Below are positions 16,076 to 24,358 of a DNA stretch of 38,613 bases, piece after piece. The position numbers and the translations under genes are program-made. This DNA comes from CAZWRK01 sp964635875 (lineage in GTDB: Bacteria; Pseudomonadota; Gammaproteobacteria; Burkholderiales; Aquaspirillaceae), in assembly GCA_964635875.1 (NCBI GenBank), contig CAZWRK010000031.1, forward strand, positions 1 to 38,613. The letters run 5' to 3'. Positions within the stretch are counted from its first letter, which is position 1. Each line of letters begins with the position of its first letter. The notes under the pieces were generated by a model. The model was not told the origin of the DNA. It worked only from the letters and a program-made list of their open reading frames with translations, and ran no database searches.

Positions 16076-17100
16076 GTTTTTCCGCGCGTTTACTAGATAG
16101 CTGGTATGCCTCGCGCCCTAAATGGTTTTTTCTTGGACTAGCCCCGTTTACGGGGCTTTTCATTCTGGTTAGCGCCGTGCGTCGCTTTGCTTTTCGGTGC
16201 GGGTGGCTATCCAGCAAAAAACTGCCGGTGCCGGTCGTGGTCGTGGGCAACATTACAGTGGGCGGTGCCGGAAAGACGCCCTTAACGCGGGCCTTGGTAC
16301 AAGCGTTGCGCGCCCAAGGGTGGACGCCGGGCATTATTAGCCGAGGCTATGGCCGTGCCGCTCGCGATGTGTGCTTAGTTGCCGCTGACAGCACGCCTGA
16401 TGCGGTGGGTGATGAGCCTTTGCTGCTGGCGCGCGAAGGTGCGCCGGTGGCGGTGGGTGCTGATCGCGTTCAAGCGGGACAACTGCTATTGCGCCAACAT
16501 CCAGAAGTCGATGTCATTTTGACTGACGATGGTTTGCAGCATTATCGCTTGCAACGTGATATCGAAATTGTCGTGGTTGAGAGTGCGCGCGGATTGGGCA
16601 ATGGCTGGCGCTTACCGCTCGGGCCTTTACGCGAGTCGCGCCACCGTTTGGCGCAAGTGAACGCCGTGGTAATTCACGGCGATGGCGCTTTTACTGCGGC
16701 AGATGTGCCTGCGACAACGCCTTGTTTTCAGATGGAATTGGTGCCGAGCGACTTTTATTCGCTTCATCAACCTTCTTTGACGTGCCAGGCTGAACAGCTC
16801 CGCTCGCAAGATTGTGCGGCCGTCGCAGGGATTGCCCATCCCGAACGTTTCTTTAATACCCTCAAGACCTTAGGTTTACAGCCGCGCTGTTTTTCGTTTC
16901 CCGATCATCACGCTTTTCAGGCTAGCGATTTGCCTGCCGCGCAGGCGGTGCTGGTGACCGAGAAAGATGCGGTGAAGTTACAAACCGTCAAGAATGTTAC
17001 ACTCTGGGTTTTACCGGTCAGTGCCGCAGTGCGGCCCGACCTTGGACTTTGGCTTGATCACACCCTGCGGACACTGAAACATGGACAGCAAACTTCTTGA
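16072..17100 (+). CDS. lpxK: Tetraacyldisaccharide 4'-kinase LpxK
   Basis: A 342-residue kinase that adds the 4'-phosphate to the lipid A precursor at the inner membrane. An N-terminal hydrophobic segment (about 18-36) is followed by the P-loop GNITVGGAGKTP (59-70), and further on by GDEPLLLA and DDGLQHYRL, all conserved in LpxK. It is coupled to exbD (4-bp overlap) and runs 20 bp into the next gene, so translation of the cluster is tight. Confidence 0.95.
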   Translation: MSFSARLLDSWYASRPKWFFLGLAPFTGLFILVSAVRRFAFRCGWLSSKKLPVPVVVVGNITVGGAGKTPLTRALVQALRAQGWTPGIISRGYGRAARDVCLVAADSTPDAVGDEPLLLAREGAPVAVGADRVQAGQLLLRQHPEVDVILTDDGLQHYRLQRDIEIVVVESARGLGNGWRLPLGPLRESRHRLAQVNAVVIHGDGAFTAADVPATTPCFQMELVPSDFYSLHQPSLTCQAEQLRSQDCAAVAGIAHPERFFNTLKTLGLQPRCFSFPDHHAFQASDLPAAQAVLVTEKDAVKLQTVKNVTLWVLPVSAAVRPDLGLWLDHTLRTLKHGQQTS

Positions 17101-17263
17101 AATCCTCGTCTGCCCTCTTTGTAAAGGGCCACTCGTCTACCACAAAGAAGCCCAAGAGCTGATCTGCCGTGGGGATCGTTTAGCCTTCCCAATTCGAGAC
17201 GATATTCCCGTTATGCTCGTGACCGACGCGCGCGAACTGCCGCCGGAAGAGGATGTCGAATGA
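17081..17263 (+). CDS. ycaR: Trm112-family small protein (YcaR-like)
   Basis: A 60-residue protein starting MDSKLLEILVCPLCKGPL with Cys11, Cys14 and Cys29 but no fourth cysteine, like E. coli YcaR. Trm112 proteins of archaea and eukaryotes activate methyltransferases; the bacterial form is poorly understood. Its position between lpxK and kdsB is conserved in many proteobacteria. It starts inside the end of lpxK and its stop overlaps kdsB by 4 bp, so it may serve mainly in coordinated translation or as a partner of an unidentified enzyme. Confidence 0.9.
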   Translation: MDSKLLEILVCPLCKGPLVYHKEAQELICRGDRLAFPIRDDIPVMLVTDARELPPEEDVE

Positions 17264-18027
17264 GCGACACGCCGTTTATCGTCGTGATTCCGGCGCGACT
17301 GCAATCGAGCCGTCTGCCCGAAAAAGCCCTTGCCGATTTAGCGGGTAAACCAATGGTGGTCCGGGTTGCCGAGCGTGCGCAACAAAGCGCGGCTTCCCGC
17401 ATCATTGTCGCGACTGATCATGTGCGTATTGCCGAAGCCTGCCAAGCCGCTGGCGTCGACGTCGTGATGACGCGTGAAGATCATCCTTCAGGCACTGACC
17501 GCTTGGCTGAAGTTGTCCAGTGCTGCGATTTGCCGGACGAGGCGATTATTGTCAATGTTCAGGGCGATGAGCCACTGATTGACCCCGCGTTGATTGATCT
17601 GGCTGCGCGCCTTGTGGCCCAAGGCTCTGCACCGGTCGCCACCTTGGCGCATCCGATTCACGATGCGGCCGATATGCACAATCCCAACGTCGTCAAAGTC
17701 GTCTGCGATGCGCAAGGCCATGCCATGTATTTTAGCCGTGCGCCCATTCCGTTTGCCCGTGATGCCTTTGCCCAAGATCAAAACACCTTACCGAGCGCCT
17801 TGCCGGTGATGCGGCACATTGGTATTTATGCCTATCGCGCTGGATTCTTGCGCCAATACTGTTCGCTGACGCCGTCATTGCTGGAGCAGTTTGAAGCTTT
17901 AGAACAGCTGCGCGTGCTGTGGCACGGTTATGCGATTGCGGTCGCGTGTGTGGATCATCCTCCCGCCGCAGGCGTCGATACCGAGCAAGATTTGGCGCGG
18001 GTTCGTGCCCTATTTAGCGAAGACTAA
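17260..18027 (+). CDS. kdsB: CMP-KDO synthetase (3-deoxy-manno-octulosonate cytidylyltransferase)
   Basis: A 255-residue nucleotidyltransferase beginning FIVVIPARLQSSRLPEKAL (6-24), the CTP-binding signature, with further conserved blocks EDHPSGTDRL and VNVQGDEPL. It activates KDO for the inner core of lipopolysaccharide. It lies in the lpxK-Trm112-kdsB run, so lipid A phosphorylation and KDO activation are co-expressed. Confidence 0.96.
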   Translation: MSDTPFIVVIPARLQSSRLPEKALADLAGKPMVVRVAERAQQSAASRIIVATDHVRIAEACQAAGVDVVMTREDHPSGTDRLAEVVQCCDLPDEAIIVNVQGDEPLIDPALIDLAARLVAQGSAPVATLAHPIHDAADMHNPNVVKVVCDAQGHAMYFSRAPIPFARDAFAQDQNTLPSALPVMRHIGIYAYRAGFLRQYCSLTPSLLEQFEALEQLRVLWHGYAIAVACVDHPPAAGVDTEQDLARVRALFSED

Positions 18028-18087
18028 AAGCAACACCCTACAAAGTAACAACAAGCAAGTGATAACCCACCAGAGGAGCCTTACTAC

Positions 18088-18744
18088 ATGAAGCTAATTC
18101 TTCTTGGCGCACCGGGTGCCGGCAAAGGCACACAAGCCCAATCCATCTGCGAAAAATTTGGTATTCCACAAATTTCGACCGGTGATATGTTGCGCGCAGC
18201 GGTCAAGGCAGGCACGCCGCTTGGCCTCGAAGCCAAAAAAGTCATGGATGCCGGTGGCTTGGTCTCGGATGAGATCATTATTGGCTTGGTGAAAGAGCGC
18301 ATTACTGAAGCCGACTGCAGCAATGGTTTCTTGTTTGATGGCTTTCCGCGCACGATTCCGCAAGCGGAAGCGATGAAAGCCGCCGGTGTTGCGATTGATT
18401 TTGTGGTTGAAATCGACGTGCCTGATAGCGCGATTGTTGAGCGTATGTCCGGTCGCCGCGTGCATCCGGCATCCGGTCGCACCTATCACGTCAAATTCAA
18501 TCCGCCCAAAGTCGAAGGCAAAGACGACGAAACTGGCGAAGATTTGATCCAGCGTGATGATGATAACGAAGCCACCGTGCTGAAGCGCTTGGCGGTGTAT
18601 CACGAGCAAACCGAAGTGCTGGTTGGCTTCTATTCAGAAATGGCCGCTTCTGGCGATGCTTCTGCGCCGAAATATGCCAAAGTCGCCGGTGTGGGTTCGG
18701 TTGACGCCATTCGCGATGCGATCTTCCAAGCACTGGGTGCCTAA
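18088..18744 (+). CDS. adk: Adenylate kinase
   Basis: A 218-residue kinase of the long type. The P-loop GAPGAGKGTQ is at 7-16, the AMP-binding STGDMLRA follows at about 30-37, and a LID domain (GRRVHPASGRTYH) lacks the zinc cysteines of Gram-positive enzymes. It balances AMP, ADP and ATP. AGAGGAG lies 11 nt before the ATG. The 60-bp gap to kdsB shows no terminator, so it may share the upstream transcript; a strong terminator follows it. Confidence 0.97.
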   Translation: MKLILLGAPGAGKGTQAQSICEKFGIPQISTGDMLRAAVKAGTPLGLEAKKVMDAGGLVSDEIIIGLVKERITEADCSNGFLFDGFPRTIPQAEAMKAAGVAIDFVVEIDVPDSAIVERMSGRRVHPASGRTYHVKFNPPKVEGKDDETGEDLIQRDDDNEATVLKRLAVYHEQTEVLVGFYSEMAASGDASAPKYAKVAGVGSVDAIRDAIFQALGA

Positions 18745-18768
18745 TTTGTTTTGACGCCCATTGCGCCC

Positions 18769-18798
18769 AAAAATCCCCGCTAAGTCGGGGATTTTTTT
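18769..18798 (+). terminator. Intrinsic terminator after adk
   Basis: AAAAATCCCCG (18769-18779) and CGGGGATTTTT (18786-18796) form an 11-bp stem with a 6-nt loop and a run of seven T. It separates the lipid A/adk block from the dehydrogenase genes. The 169 bp after it (18799-18967) hold no supported gene; they should carry the dehydrogenase promoter. Confidence 0.92.
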
Positions 18799-18967
18799 AT
18801 GGCGAATTCGGTTTCGATTGGAATTTGTGCCGCGCTGCAAAATGACGATCTCAAGACTATTGCCTATGCTCAAGAAACACCACCTCGTTGGGCTTATCCG
18901 CCTGAGGCGGTCTCGATCGTTCACGGTTTGCTGAACGGGCAAGCTTTACTTTCGGAGGGCAAAGGTC

Positions 18968-20044
18968 ATGACAATTGTCACGCGTTGTGAAGTAGAAGGC
19001 ATTCGTTGTTTGGATCGGCATGGGCATTTGCATACCCCGCCTGCCGAGTGGAATCCACATGACCTGATTCCGGTCTACCGAGGCATGTTGCGGACCCGCA
19101 TCTTTGACGCGAAGTCCGTGGCATTGCAGCGCACCGGCCAGCTCCGCACCTATCCTTCTTCGCTTGGGCAAGAAGCGATTAGCGTTGGCGTGGCGAGCAT
19201 GCTCCGACCAGAGGATGTGCTCTTGCCAAGCTATCGCGAAACCGGCGGCATGATTTGGCGCGGCATCCGGCTGGATGAAATGTTGGCCTATTGGGGCGGT
19301 GATGAGCGCGGTAACAATTTTAGTTGCTCGCGTGAAGATTTCCCGATGGCGGTGCCGATTGCCACCCAATGCTGTCATGCCGTTGGTGTGGCCTACGCCT
19401 TTCAGCTGCGCAAACAAGCGCGGGTTGCGGCGTGTTTTATTGGCGATGGTGGCAGCTCCAAGGGTGATTTTTACGAGGCGATGAACGTCGCAGGGGTGTG
19501 GCGGCTGCCGCTGGTTTTTATTCTGACCAATAACCACTGGGCGATTTCTCTGCCCTCTTCTCGTCAAACCGCCTGTGAAACCTTCGCACAGAAAGCCTTT
19601 GCTGCGGGTATTCCGGGGGTTCAAGTCGATGGCAATGATGTGGTTGCCGTGCGTGAAGCAATGCGCCAAGCGACCGCTAGAGCGCGCGCTGGAGAAGGGG
19701 CGACCTTGATTGAGGCGGTCACTTACCGCCTTTCTGACCACACCACCGCCGACGATGCCCGCCGTTATCGCTGTGCCGAAGAAGTCTCTGCGGCATGGGC
19801 CGAAGAACCGATGGTGCGGCTGAAAAATTATCTGGTGTCGGCATTAGGCTGGACAAAAGCCGATGAAGAACAGTTGATTGCCGAGATCAATCAAGAGGTT
19901 GCCGAGGCCGTTGCTTTGTATTTGGCGCATCAGCCTGAGCCTTTATCCGCGATGTTTGATTATCTGTATGCCGAACCGAGTGTTGAGCTTTGTCGTCAGC
20001 GCGACGCTTTTCTGAGCGAAATGGGAGGGCCTGACCATGCGTGA
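18968..20044 (+). CDS. pdhA: 2-Oxoacid dehydrogenase E1 alpha subunit (pyruvate dehydrogenase type)
   Basis: A 358-residue thiamine diphosphate-binding subunit. The TPP motif runs from GDGG (159-162) to NN (188-189), and the phosphorylation-loop-like region holds YRLSDHTTADDARRYR. Overall it follows the Bacillus-type PDH E1 alpha, but VDGND and DHTTADD are closer to branched-chain 2-oxoacid dehydrogenases, so the substrate (pyruvate or a branched-chain oxoacid) is open. GGAGG and AAAGG lie upstream of the ATG. It overlaps the E1 beta gene by 8 bp. Confidence 0.85.
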   Translation: MTIVTRCEVEGIRCLDRHGHLHTPPAEWNPHDLIPVYRGMLRTRIFDAKSVALQRTGQLRTYPSSLGQEAISVGVASMLRPEDVLLPSYRETGGMIWRGIRLDEMLAYWGGDERGNNFSCSREDFPMAVPIATQCCHAVGVAYAFQLRKQARVAACFIGDGGSSKGDFYEAMNVAGVWRLPLVFILTNNHWAISLPSSRQTACETFAQKAFAAGIPGVQVDGNDVVAVREAMRQATARARAGEGATLIEAVTYRLSDHTTADDARRYRCAEEVSAAWAEEPMVRLKNYLVSALGWTKADEEQLIAEINQEVAEAVALYLAHQPEPLSAMFDYLYAEPSVELCRQRDAFLSEMGGPDHA

Positions 20045-21014
20045 ACTCACTCTCTTAGAGGCGGTCAATGCCGCCTTATCTCGGGCGATGGACGAGGATC
20101 CCGAAGTCGTATTGCTTGGCGAAGATATTGGCCGCAATGGCGGCGTGTTCCGTGCCACCTTGGGCTTGCAAGCCTGCTTTGGCACCGAGCGGGTGATTGA
20201 TACGCCGCTTGCCGAAAGCGTGATTGTCGGCATGGCGATCGGGATGGCGGCGCAGGGTTTGCATCCGGTCGCTGAGATTCAATTCGCTGGTTTCGCGTAT
20301 CCGGCCTTTGACCAAATCATCAACCATATGGGGCGCTTGCGTCATCGGACGCGTGGTCGCTTGACCTGTCCAATGGTGGTGCGGATGCCGGTCGGCGGCG
20401 GGATTCATGCGCCCGAGCACCATTCCGAATCGCCTGAAGCCTATTTTGTTCATACCCCCGGTCTGAAAGTGGTGACCCCCAGCTCGCCGAGTCGGGCGTA
20501 TGGATTGTTGTTGGCGGCGATTCGTGATCCCGATCCGGTAATTTTTTTAGAGCCGACGCGGCTGTATCGCTTACTCAAAGAGCCGGTCGATGAGCATGCA
20601 CCACCCTTATCTTTAGGGCAGGCTTTTGTGCTGCGTGAAGGTCAGGATCTGACGCTGTTGACGTGGGGGGCGGCGGTGCACGAAGTTGGGCAGGCGGCAG
20701 AGGCATTGGCCGCGCAAGGGATTTCGGCTGAAGTGGTCGATTTGGCGTGCTTAAGCCCGCTGGATTGGGCGACTGTTTTGGCCTCGGTCGAGAAAACCGG
20801 TCGGTGCGTGATTGTGCATGAAGCGCCACGGACATGCGGCGTCGGTGCAGAGGTGGCCGCGGTGATTGCTGAGCGGGCGTTGTTGTCTTTGCAGGCTCCG
20901 ATTGAGCGGGTCACGGGGTTTGATACGCCGATGCCGTTGGCGCGCGCCGAAATGTGCTACATCCCGTCGGTTGCGCGCATTTTGGCGGCGTGTGAGCGGG
21001 TATTGGCCTATTAA
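20037..21014 (+). CDS. pdhB: 2-Oxoacid dehydrogenase E1 beta subunit
   Basis: A 325-residue transketolase-like subunit starting MRELTLLEAVNAAL, with LGEDIGRNGGVFRATLGL (26-43) and DTPLAESVIVGMAIG (55-69), very like Bacillus PDH E1 beta. It forms the alpha2beta2 E1 with the preceding gene, which it overlaps, and decarboxylates the oxoacid and acylates E2 lipoate. Confidence 0.88.
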   Translation: MRELTLLEAVNAALSRAMDEDPEVVLLGEDIGRNGGVFRATLGLQACFGTERVIDTPLAESVIVGMAIGMAAQGLHPVAEIQFAGFAYPAFDQIINHMGRLRHRTRGRLTCPMVVRMPVGGGIHAPEHHSESPEAYFVHTPGLKVVTPSSPSRAYGLLLAAIRDPDPVIFLEPTRLYRLLKEPVDEHAPPLSLGQAFVLREGQDLTLLTWGAAVHEVGQAAEALAAQGISAEVVDLACLSPLDWATVLASVEKTGRCVIVHEAPRTCGVGAEVAAVIAERALLSLQAPIERVTGFDTPMPLARAEMCYIPSVARILAACERVLAY

Positions 21015-21040
21015 ATTTCGCATCTCCAAAGGGGACGATG

Positions 21041-22195
21041 ATGAAAACGTTTTATTTGCCTGATTTGGGCGAGGGGCTGCAAGAGGCGGAGATTGTTGCG
21101 TGGCAAGTGAACGAGGGTGATCGGGTGGTGATGGATCAGCCGCTGTTGTCGGTCGAAACCGCCAAGGCGATTGTTGATGTGCCTTCGCCTTTTTCCGGTA
21201 CCGTTCATCGCTTGCATGTGGCGGTCGGCGATATTGTCTTGTTGGGCGCGGCCTTGGTGGATATTGACGAGGGCGAGGCGATTTCTGATAGCGGCTCGGT
21301 CGTTGGCGATATGCGCATGGCGTCGCATGAAACGGCGGCCGTGGCCGCGCCGGTGGTGGCGGCAACTGCCGCGCGGGTTTTGGCTGGGCGGGGTGTGAAG
21401 GCGATGCCTGCCGTGCGTGCTTTGGCGGCGCGTTTGAATGTGGATTTGACGGGCGTGGTCGGCTCGGGGCCAAACGGCGCGATCGTGGCGGCCGATGTTG
21501 AGGCGGCGGCGACGGCCTCTGTACCTAAGCCGCTTGCTGAAGGCTATGCCGAGTTGCGCGGGCCGCGTCGCGCGATGGCGCAAACAATGGCGCGGGCGCA
21601 AAGCGAAGTGGTGTTGGTGACGATTACCGATGAGGCCGATATTCATCATTGGGCCGCGGATGAGGATATGACGTGGCGGATGTTGCGTGCGATAGGGCGG
21701 GCGTGTCAGGCCGCGCCTGCTTTGAATGCATGGTTTGACGGTGCGCGTTTGGCGCGGTGCGTGCATGCGCATGTTGATGTTGGTCTGGCGGTGAGCATTG
21801 GTGATGACTTGTTTGTGCCGGTGTTGCGCGATGTTCAAAACCGGTCGCGTGCTGATTTGCGTGCGGCAATCAATGCGATGAAAGAGGATCTGGCTGCGCG
21901 CCGCATTGCGCCGGAACATATGAAAAATCCGACGATTTCTTTGTCCAACTTCGGCATGTTGGCGGGGCGTTATGCGACGCCGATTGTGGTGCCGCCTCAG
22001 GTCACGATTGTGGGTTCGGGTCGGGTGCGCGAAGAGGTGCGAGCGGTTGCGGGCGAGATCTGTGTTCGATGCGTGATGCCGTTGTCGTTGAGCTTTGATC
22101 ATCGCGCGGTGACGGGCGCTGAAGCGGCGACATTTTTAGCGACCCTAATCGAAGACTTACAGTCACCCAGTGATGAGGCGGACGCAGGACTGTAG
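21041..22195 (+). CDS. pdhC: Dihydrolipoamide acyltransferase (E2)
   Basis: A 384-residue E2 with one lipoyl domain (1-75; lipoyl Lys42 in VETAKAIVDV), an Ala-rich linker, a peripheral subunit-binding domain (about 116-154) and the catalytic domain (about 165-384). The active-site motif reads DHRAVTG: the His is present (about residue 354), but the Asp of the usual HxxxDG is Thr. Two adjacent ATGs exist (21038 and 21041); the second has better spacing from AAAGGGG. The E3 gene is absent, so E3 must come from elsewhere in the genome. Confidence 0.85.
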   Translation: MKTFYLPDLGEGLQEAEIVAWQVNEGDRVVMDQPLLSVETAKAIVDVPSPFSGTVHRLHVAVGDIVLLGAALVDIDEGEAISDSGSVVGDMRMASHETAAVAAPVVAATAARVLAGRGVKAMPAVRALAARLNVDLTGVVGSGPNGAIVAADVEAAATASVPKPLAEGYAELRGPRRAMAQTMARAQSEVVLVTITDEADIHHWAADEDMTWRMLRAIGRACQAAPALNAWFDGARLARCVHAHVDVGLAVSIGDDLFVPVLRDVQNRSRADLRAAINAMKEDLAARRIAPEHMKNPTISLSNFGMLAGRYATPIVVPPQVTIVGSGRVREEVRAVAGEICVRCVMPLSLSFDHRAVTGAEAATFLATLIEDLQSPSDEADAGL

Positions 22196-22259
22196 GATCG
22201 TTTTGTCTCCTGATATGATCTGCCGTTCCCTGCGCTCTTGTGGGGAGTTCAGGAGCGGT

Positions 22260-23174
22260 ATGTCAAATTCTCGGCAGAATGTAGATGGGTTTGCAGCAGG
22301 TTCGATGTTGCTGCTGTGTGTGATTTGGGGTCTACAACAAATCGTTATTAAATGGGCTGCGCCGGATATTGCGCCGGTGATGCAATTGGCGGCGCGGTCT
22401 CTGATTTCTGCATTATTGGTGATGGCGTTGATGCGTTGGCGCGGTGGGCATTTCGCGTGGCGCGACGGTTCTTTGCGTCCGGGGTTGTTGGCGGGCGGCT
22501 TATTTGCGCTGGAGTTTTTGTTGGTCGCAGAAGGCTTGCGGTTTACGAGTGCGGCGCATATGGCGGTGTTTCTCTATACGTCGCCGCTGTTTACGGCATT
22601 GGGTCTACATTATTTGGTGAAGGCGGAGCGTTTGCAGTGGCCGCAGTGGCTGGGGATTGGGTTAGCGTTTTCGGGTATCGTCGTCGCGTTTTGGGGCGGC
22701 GGAGATCATGCAGATCGTTACCCTCAGGGTGGGCTGGGCGATATCTTGGGGGTGTTGGCGGGCGCTGCATGGGGCGCGACGACAGTGGTGGTGCGGAGCT
22801 CGCGTCTTTCGGAAGCACCGCCGACCAATACGTTGTTGTATCAGTTACTTGCGGCGGTGTGCGTGATGGTGCCTTACGCGGTGATGACAGGGCAGTTTTC
22901 GCAGGTGTCGTTGACGCCGGTTGCTTGGGCCAGTTTGCTGTTTAACGGCATCATCGTTTCATTTGCCAGCTATTTGGCGTGGTTTTGGCTGCTTCGCAAA
23001 TATTTGGCCTCGCGATTGGCGGTCTTTTCATTTATGACGCCGCTGTTTGGCGTGACATTTGGTGTTTTGCTGTTGGACGAGCCATTGGCGTTGAGCTTTG
23101 TGCTGGGCGCGGTGTTGGTATTGATGGGCGTCGTGACGGTGAGTTTGGCCGGTGGGCGTCGCTCAGCTAGCTAA
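22260..23174 (+). CDS. EamA/DMT-family inner-membrane transporter
   Basis: A 304-residue protein with about ten hydrophobic helices in two EamA repeats (roughly 10-140 and 155-295), typical of drug/metabolite exporters such as YdcZ/RhtA relatives. AGGAG lies 4 nt before the chosen ATG; a 30-residue longer frame overlaps the end of E2 and is basic, without homology. The substrate is unknown. It follows pdhC by 64 bp with no terminator between, so it may share that transcript. Confidence 0.88.
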   Translation: MSNSRQNVDGFAAGSMLLLCVIWGLQQIVIKWAAPDIAPVMQLAARSLISALLVMALMRWRGGHFAWRDGSLRPGLLAGGLFALEFLLVAEGLRFTSAAHMAVFLYTSPLFTALGLHYLVKAERLQWPQWLGIGLAFSGIVVAFWGGGDHADRYPQGGLGDILGVLAGAAWGATTVVVRSSRLSEAPPTNTLLYQLLAAVCVMVPYAVMTGQFSQVSLTPVAWASLLFNGIIVSFASYLAWFWLLRKYLASRLAVFSFMTPLFGVTFGVLLLDEPLALSFVLGAVLVLMGVVTVSLAGGRRSAS

Positions 23175-23180
23175 AACGAG

Positions 23181-23209
23181 AAAACGGCGGGGGGCTCCGC
23201 CGTTTTTTT
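23181..23209. terminator. Intrinsic terminator between convergent genes
   Basis: AAAACGGCGG (23181-23190) and CCGCCGTTTT (23197-23206) form a 10-bp stem with a 6-nt loop. T residues follow on the plus strand and the A run on the other side gives T residues on the minus strand, so it can stop both the permease transcript and the HD-GYP transcript, whose stop codon overlaps it. Confidence 0.9.
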
Positions 23210-24296
23210 AATGTTCTTCTTGATCTTGATAGCTGCTGCGTATTTTTTGCATCTCGGGAATATGATCCAAGAAAATATCGATTAAATGTGGGTCGAAATG
23301 CTTGCCTGCTTGCTCTTTCAGTAAGCCGATGGCGCGCTCCTCGCTCCATGCGGGTTTGTACGGGCGTGATGAGCTGAGGGCGTCAAAGACATCACAAATG
23401 GCGCTGATTCGCCCAGAAACGGGAATTTCTTCGCCTTTGAGCTGGTTGGGGTAGCCGGAACCATCCCATTTTTCGTGGTGGGTCAGGGCAATTTCGGCTG
23501 CCATTTGTAGCAAAGGCGATGGATGATCGCACAAAATGTTGTACCCGATTTGGGCATGATTGCGCATGATGGCGAACTCTTCGTCGGTGAGTTTGCCGGG
23601 CTTGAGCAAGATGGTGTCGGAGATGCCGATTTTGCCAAGGTCATGAAGCGGGCTTGCGTATAGCAATAAATCGCAGAAATGTTCGTCATATCCGGCTAAC
23701 TGGGCGAGGCGCTGGCACATGCGGCTCATGCGCATGACGTGCATGCCGGTTTCGTTGTCGCGATATTCACCCGCGCGGGCGAGCCGATGGGCGATTTCAA
23801 GCTGTGTGTGATGGACTTCTTGGGTGCGCTTATGCACTTCTTCTTGTAGCCATTGGGTGCGGCTGCGGTGTTCGTTGAAGTAATGGCGGGCTTCAAGTTG
23901 GTTGCGGATGCGTAATTCGACTTCCCAATGCGAAAAGGGCTTGGCCAAAAAATCACGTGCGCCATTTTGCAGAGCGGCTTGCCGCGTTTCTTCGTCGGTT
24001 TGTGCGGTGAGAATAATCACTGGCGGCATCGCGCCGATATCGCCTTGCGTTTCGTAGTAGTGACGCAGCGCCTGCATGACGTCTACTCCACTCATATAAG
24101 GCATGCGAAAATCGAGCAAAAGCAGATCAATATTGTTTTCGATGACAAACGGCAAAACTTCTCGTGGATCATTCAGGCTGTACACATTGCTATAGCCTGC
24201 GTCGTAAAGGAGGTCATCCAATAGACTGACGTTTGCCGGATTGTCATCGACAATCAAAATGGGTGACTGCTCAAGATTTAGCGACGGCTGTGACAT
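23208..24296 (-). CDS. Response regulator with HD-GYP domain (cyclic di-GMP phosphodiesterase)
   Basis: A 362-residue two-domain protein. The receiver (about 11-130) has the acidic pair Asp17/Asp18, phospho-acceptor Asp62, Thr97 and Lys119. A helical linker leads to an HD-GYP domain (about 165-350) with His218-Asp219 (HDLGKIG), His247 and the intact GYP at 281-283, so it is predicted to hydrolyse cyclic di-GMP. I chose the ATG at 24296, giving a start right before the receiver, although a 38-residue longer frame is open. It follows the CHASE4 kinase gene by 62 bp and is the last gene of the operon. Confidence 0.9.
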   Translation of the reverse strand: MSQPSLNLEQSPILIVDDNPANVSLLDDLLYDAGYSNVYSLNDPREVLPFVIENNIDLLLLDFRMPYMSGVDVMQALRHYYETQGDIGAMPPVIILTAQTDEETRQAALQNGARDFLAKPFSHWEVELRIRNQLEARHYFNEHRSRTQWLQEEVHKRTQEVHHTQLEIAHRLARAGEYRDNETGMHVMRMSRMCQRLAQLAGYDEHFCDLLLYASPLHDLGKIGISDTILLKPGKLTDEEFAIMRNHAQIGYNILCDHPSPLLQMAAEIALTHHEKWDGSGYPNQLKGEEIPVSGRISAICDVFDALSSSRPYKPAWSEERAIGLLKEQAGKHFDPHLIDIFLDHIPEMQKIRSSYQDQEEH

Positions 24297-24358
24297 GGTC
24301 CTGTCTCTGAAATTCTGAAGATGAAAGTACTGTCCATCATGCAAATGGGGGCGACGTA

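Noticed and set aside
18799..18990. A 63-codon frame between adk and pdhA
   Set aside because: Its ATG sits in the T tract of the adk terminator, has no ribosome binding site, and the frame runs into the pdhA start.
21011..22102. A 363-residue open frame on the minus strand across the E2 gene
   Set aside because: It lies fully antisense to a well-supported E2 gene, is unusually rich in His and Arg as expected from an antisense frame in G+C-rich codons, and has no family resemblance.
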